This document shows positions 6,597 to 8,833 of a stretch of 8,833 nucleotides of DNA, in pieces. The stretch is from assembly GCA_026415535.1 (NCBI GenBank), contig JAOAGX010000076.1:1-8833 (forward strand). Direction: 5' to 3'. The stretch comes from Armatimonadota bacterium (lineage in GTDB: Bacteria > Armatimonadota > UBA5829). A program made the position numbers and the translations under genes. The stretch's first letter is position 1; the number at the start of each line of letters is the position of its first letter. The notes beneath the pieces were generated by a model. It saw only the letters and a program-made list of their open reading frames with translations. It made no database searches and had not been told where the DNA came from.

Positions 6597-7953
6597 CCGC
6601 AACGACCTCTTCCACCACCGAAAGTCCTTCGCGCAATTGTTCCTCGGTGATTAAGAGCGGCGGGTTGATCTTGATAGTTGATCCACCTACGCCGACCGGG
6701 GCGAAAAGCATTACTCCACGTTCTACCGACATCCTTACCACTTCCCAGGCAGTTTCAGGGTCTGGGTTTGTAGTTTGCGGTTCGACGAACTGCAGTGCCA
6801 TCACTAAACCGACGCCGTCCGCTCGTCCGATACGACCTTGTGAGATTTCGATCATTTTCCGACCTGATTCAAGTAAGACCGGTTGGAGCCTTCGCGCGTT
6901 CTCAACAAGATTTTCTTCAAGGATGATTTCAATGTTGGTGAGGGCAGCCGCGGCACAGATCGGGTTGGCCGAGTGTGTGGAAGTCATTTCGCCTGGCCCG
7001 TAGAGGTTCATCAATTCCTCGGTTCCTACCACGGCCGAAAGCGGCATTCCACCTGATATTCCCTTGCCAAAGACTGCCAGGTCTGGGACAATTCCAAGGT
7101 GTTCAAATCCAAACATCCTTCCGGTCCGGCCAAACCCAGCCTGGATCTCGTCGAGGATTAGAACAGCGCGATGTTCGTCACACCACTTTCTAAGTGCGCG
7201 AGCGTAATCGGCCGGAATCAGAAATGCGTTGCAACCCTGATAAGTCTCACTGATTACGCCACACACGCGGCTTGGATTAATACCCTTGTCGGAGAGTGTT
7301 CTAGTAAAGACCTCGAACGACATGTCGGGACATCGGAATCCATCGGGGTAGGGGACCTGGACGAAGTCGGCGGTCTCGTTTCCGAGCCATGCTTTGAGTG
7401 ATGGGATGCCGCCGGCGAGCTGGGCGCCCATCGTCCGACCGTGAAAAGCGTTCTCAAACGACACAATCACGCGCTTTTCGGGTCCGCCGATCTTGAGTCC
7501 CATTGTTCTTGCCAGTTTTATGGCACACTCGACCGCCTCTGATCCTGTAGTTAGCAAGAAAATCCTCGACAGATGTGGCGGCAACAAGCTTTTGATCTTA
7601 GTAACAAGTCGAGCGCGGATTTCGGTTGGAAAACAGTAGGCGTGATATAGATGGTTGCGCGCTATTTCTTGGATTGCTTCGACGATTCGAGGGTGCGCGT
7701 GCCCGGCGCTTGTTACAAGAACCCCCGAGCTGAAGTCTATCCATTGATTTCCGTAAGGGTCCCTAACGAGTGCTCCTTCGCCAGAGTCCCAAATGACCGA
7801 TGGCTGGCCGCCCATAGAGCGCGGCTCCGCAGTACGCATCTGCTCGAGAATTGGGATCGACTCGGGGACGGGAATTTTCGTTATTATGCGTCGAAAACGC
7901 GTTTCAATTCGCCCAACGTCTTTGGGGACCAGTGGAAATTCCTTTGTCGCCAA
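6583..7953 (-). CDS. Class III PLP-dependent aminotransferase (4-aminobutyrate aminotransferase-like)
   Basis: This 456-residue class III (fold-type I) aminotransferase has TTGSEAVE (135-142), the aromatic-ring region NAFHGRT (168-174), LILDEIQAGFGRTG (265-278, Asp268 to the pyridine nitrogen), FGKGISGG (295-302, Schiff-base Lys297) and THSANP (326-331). These are family hallmarks. The donor is likely an omega- or alpha-amino acid such as GABA, acetylornithine or a relative, with a keto-acid acceptor. The substrate-facing block usually reading EPxQGEGG is ETYQGCNAF (236-244), so I do not assign gabT or argD. The start is TTG at 7953, backed by GGAGG (7959-7963) five bases upstream; the next in-frame Met is residue 39, too late. 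It is probably monocistronic, with its own promoter and a 3' hairpin. Confidence 0.9.
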   Translation of the reverse strand: MATKEFPLVPKDVGRIETRFRRIITKIPVPESIPILEQMRTAEPRSMGGQPSVIWDSGEGALVRDPYGNQWIDFSSGVLVTSAGHAHPRIVEAIQEIARNHLYHAYCFPTEIRARLVTKIKSLLPPHLSRIFLLTTGSEAVECAIKLARTMGLKIGGPEKRVIVSFENAFHGRTMGAQLAGGIPSLKAWLGNETADFVQVPYPDGFRCPDMSFEVFTRTLSDKGINPSRVCGVISETYQGCNAFLIPADYARALRKWCDEHRAVLILDEIQAGFGRTGRMFGFEHLGIVPDLAVFGKGISGGMPLSAVVGTEELMNLYGPGEMTSTHSANPICAAAALTNIEIILEENLVENARRLQPVLLESGRKMIEISQGRIGRADGVGLVMALQFVEPQTTNPDPETAWEVVRMSVERGVMLFAPVGVGGSTIKINPPLLITEEQLREGLSVVEEVVAEVCR

Positions 7954-8023
7954 GAATTCCTCCGTTTGCGGCTAACCGGCTTTGTAGTTAGATAAAACGT
8001 GTTCGCCAGCCAAATCCATTCCA

Positions 8024-8053
8024 AGTTTACCTCTCGTTTCTAAAGACTGTCAA
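8024..8053 (-). promoter_or_regulatory. Predicted sigma70-type promoter of the class III aminotransferase
   Basis: On the minus strand a perfect TTGACA (8048-8053) is followed after 18 bases by TAAACT (8024-8029, four of six to TATAAT). Initiation near 8017 would give a leader of about 64 bases before the TTG start at 7953, ending in a GGAGG ribosome site. The leader shows no structure I recognise. Position and orientation fit the gene; the weak -10 keeps confidence moderate. Confidence 0.5.
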
Positions 8054-8148
8054 CGCGTATTGTTCCCTAGGTTGTTGTGGTAAGCGTATTCTCGTTGGTT
8101 CTCCTTGCTTAGTTGAGGAGCATCGAATCACCAAAATCGTCGGAATTG

Positions 8149-8157
8149 TGCTATATT
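8149..8157 (+). promoter_or_regulatory. Possible extended -10 promoter element
   Basis: TGCTATATT (8149-8157) fits the TGnTATAAT extended -10 form with one mismatch. No good -35 is seen at the expected distance. If active, transcription would begin near 8164 and meet the terminator at 8177-8213 almost at once. Confidence 0.3.
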
Positions 8158-8176
8158 CGCAATACAATAGCCTCTT

Positions 8177-8213
8177 CCCAACCCAACAGGTTGGCGAAGT
8201 GGGTTGGGTTTTT
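8177..8213 (+). terminator. Rho-independent terminator
   Basis: CCCAACCCA (8177-8185) and TGGGTTGGG (8200-8208) form a perfect 9-bp stem with a 14-base loop, directly followed by TTTTT (8209-8213). The T tract follows only on the plus strand, so it stops rightward transcription. No convincing rightward gene precedes it, which makes it odd. Within the loop side CCAA-CAGG-TTGG could form a competing small hairpin. Confidence 0.7.
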
Positions 8214-8265
8214 GCCAGTCGATTCTTGGGTAATACATTTGGACTATTCAGAACTACTACCAATG

Positions 8266-8274
8266 TGTGGATAA
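8266..8274 (-). promoter_or_regulatory. Perfect DnaA-box match
   Basis: The plus strand reads TGTGGATAA, the complement of the consensus DnaA box TTATCCACA. It sits in a stretch of about 80 bases (8221-8300) with roughly 35% GC by hand count. I found no second good box nearby and no dnaA or dnaN, so this is not called an origin. It could be a DnaA-responsive site or chance; a perfect match in 8.8 kb is expected less than one time in ten at random. Confidence 0.3.
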
Positions 8275-8328
8275 AAATACGGATAATAGCTAATTGTCGG
8301 AGCTTTGGGATTGGGGTAGGATGTTCAT

Positions 8329-8516
8329 AGCCGGCGACTGGGAGGATGGTTCCTAGGAACTGAGGCGGAGTATCCTAAGAACCTTCCGGAGCCAGACGGG
8401 GGAGACTTTTAAAGCACTGCCTGCCCGCGAAGTTGGCCCCCGGACCAGGTGAGTCCGATCGCGCTTAGTGACCTGCCAGCACGCCGCAAGAGTACGGGAC
8501 AAGCCCGGCGCCGGCT
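8329..8516 (+). ncRNA. Candidate structured RNA of unknown family
   Basis: This island is about 63% GC by hand count, against about 35% in the 80 bases ending at 8300 and about 42% in the 50 bases after it. AGCCGGCG (8329-8336) is complementary to CGCCGGCT (8509-8516), a possible closing stem. Inside, 8344-8387 forms a hairpin of 14 pairs with two mismatches (core GGTTCCTAGGA with TCCTAAGAACC) and a 14-base purine-rich loop. Further pairings are CGGGGG/CCCCCG (8397-8402 with 8437-8442), CGGAC/GTCCG (8441-8445 with 8453-8457, competing by two bases), CAGGT/ACCTG (8446-8450 with 8471-8475) and CGGG/CCCG (8495-8507). No open frame looks like a real protein. A terminator-like hairpin follows at 8577. 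I do not recognise RNase P, 6S, tmRNA, SRP or a known riboswitch. Plus orientation is inferred from the T-rich ends. Confidence 0.35.
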
Positions 8517-8576
8517 GGAGATTATAGATAAGGTCGTCCGGTTCATCTCTTTTCTCTCCATCCTTTCGGTCTCGTG

Positions 8577-8611
8577 GTGGCTGCGAGAATACCGCAGCCA
8601 CATCTTCCTTT
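8577..8611 (+). terminator. Hairpin with T-rich tail, likely terminator
   Basis: GTGGCTGCG (8577-8585) and CGCAGCCAC (8593-8601) form a perfect 9-bp, GC-rich stem with a 7-base loop. A pyrimidine-rich tail, atcttccttt (8602-8611), follows on the plus strand only. The tail has just scattered T runs, so termination would be partial. It follows the candidate structured RNA and precedes the methyltransferase promoter region, so it could end that RNA or act as an attenuator for the gene. Confidence 0.5.
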
Positions 8612-8612
8612 A

Positions 8613-8621
8613 TGTGATAAT
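8613..8621 (+). promoter_or_regulatory. Possible extended -10 promoter for the methyltransferase
   Basis: TGTGATAAT (8613-8621) fits an extended -10 (TGn plus GATAAT, five of six to TATAAT). No clear -35 lies 16-18 bases upstream, where the terminator hairpin sits. Initiation near 8628 would give a leader of about 33 bases before the first ATG at 8661. Confidence 0.35.
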
Positions 8622-8660
8622 ATAGCCGAAGGGATTCCTCACTTTTCTTGTGAAGCCCTC

Positions 8661-8833
8661 ATGCGTATGGCCATGTCTCAGTTTACACTCATCGCCAGAC
8701 ACTATGATGATCTAATGGCTGGTGTTGGCTATCGGCAATGGGTGGATTACGTAGAGGAAATTATTAGACGCTTGGACCCGACCCTTGTGGCTCACGCACC
8801 GGGTCAGAAACCATATACTCCTCCTCACAAAGG
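8661..8833 (+). CDS. Class I SAM-dependent methyltransferase, N-terminal part (3' end outside window)
   Basis: The frame is open from ATG 8661 to the window end, 57 codons plus two bases. The protein begins MRMAMSQFTLIARHYDDLMA and continues with GVGYRQWVDYVEEII. This is the characteristic opening of small-molecule or tRNA-type class I methyltransferases, where an xxYDxLMxxVxYxxWxxY block precedes the glycine-rich SAM loop. The segment before that loop here reads RRLDPTLVAHAPGQKP, and the loop itself is beyond the window. Three in-frame Met codons (8661, 8667, 8673) compete as start, and no good Shine-Dalgarno is visible, so the exact start is open. Substrate cannot be inferred. Confidence 0.75.
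   Translation, partial: MRMAMSQFTLIARHYDDLMAGVGYRQWVDYVEEIIRRLDPTLVAHAPGQKPYTPPHK

Noticed and set aside
8148..8330. 60-codon plus-strand open frame
   Set aside because: It runs through a strong rho-independent terminator and has no ribosome site or recognisable content.
8385..8480. Cobalamin riboswitch-like pieces (gagccaga, actgcctgcccgc, gacctgcc)
   Set aside because: The pieces resemble parts of the B12 consensus but occur in the wrong order and spacing, and the core AGGGAA-type and full B12-box sequences are missing.
8329..8516. RNase P RNA, 6S RNA or tmRNA
   Set aside because: No GAGGAAAGUCC or ACAGAA of RNase P and no tRNA-like ends of tmRNA were found. The 5' half folds on itself rather than into one long 6S-like rod.
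8353..8601. 82-codon minus-strand open frame (GTG start) across the GC-rich island
   Set aside because: Its start lies in the perfect hairpin at 8577-8601, its composition is Arg-rich and low in protein character, and there is no ribosome site. The RNA-like reading explains the region better.

Overview
The window is a chromosomal stretch of a bacterium with roughly balanced base composition. It carries housekeeping and amino-acid biosynthesis genes, and the lineage cannot be fixed from sequence alone. ATG, GTG and TTG starts with strong GGAGG-type ribosome sites are used. The intergenic spaces hold a repeat family of the form gtcattctgagcgaagcgaagaatct, which from memory is common in Chloroflexota and several other environmental phyla. 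The order hisC-aroF-tyrA-cmk-plsC recalls the aroF/tyrA/aroA/cmk/plsC cluster of many Firmicutes-type genomes, but aroA is absent here. I would only guess a Chloroflexota, Armatimonadota or Firmicutes-like relative.

Layout, left to right. Positions 1-201 are the C-terminal end of peptide deformylase (def, +). A 433-base repeat-rich spacer follows, then methionyl-tRNA formyltransferase (fmt, +); together these enzymes add and remove the N-formyl group of initiator Met. fmt converges on plsC (-), and the two coding regions share 14 bases. Upstream of plsC on the same strand, across a 252-base gap holding an inverted pair of the repeat, is a compact operon read right to left: hisC, aroF, tyrA, cmk. 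Overlaps of 1, 1 and 4 bases imply translational coupling. A recognisable promoter and an AAGGAGGT site precede hisC. AroF makes the first shikimate-pathway intermediate, TyrA oxidises prephenate or arogenate, and the HisC-family aminotransferase can supply the transamination step. This is a tyrosine/aromatic module with cytidylate kinase attached.

Between hisC and the next gene lies a striking array of 19-base units (6311-6484), closed on the left by a degenerate inverted copy of its right-hand terminal unit (6267-6295). Next is a class III PLP aminotransferase (- strand, TTG start) with its own promoter and a long hairpin over its stop codon.

Positions 7954-8660 have no convincing protein gene but are not empty. 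They contain the aminotransferase promoter, a strong rho-independent terminator preceded by an extended -10 (a possible very short transcript), a perfect DnaA-box match in AT-rich DNA, and a GC-rich island (8329-8516) with nested complementary segments followed by a 9-bp hairpin. The island is the best candidate for an undescribed structured RNA. The window ends in the first 57 codons of a class I SAM-dependent methyltransferase (+).
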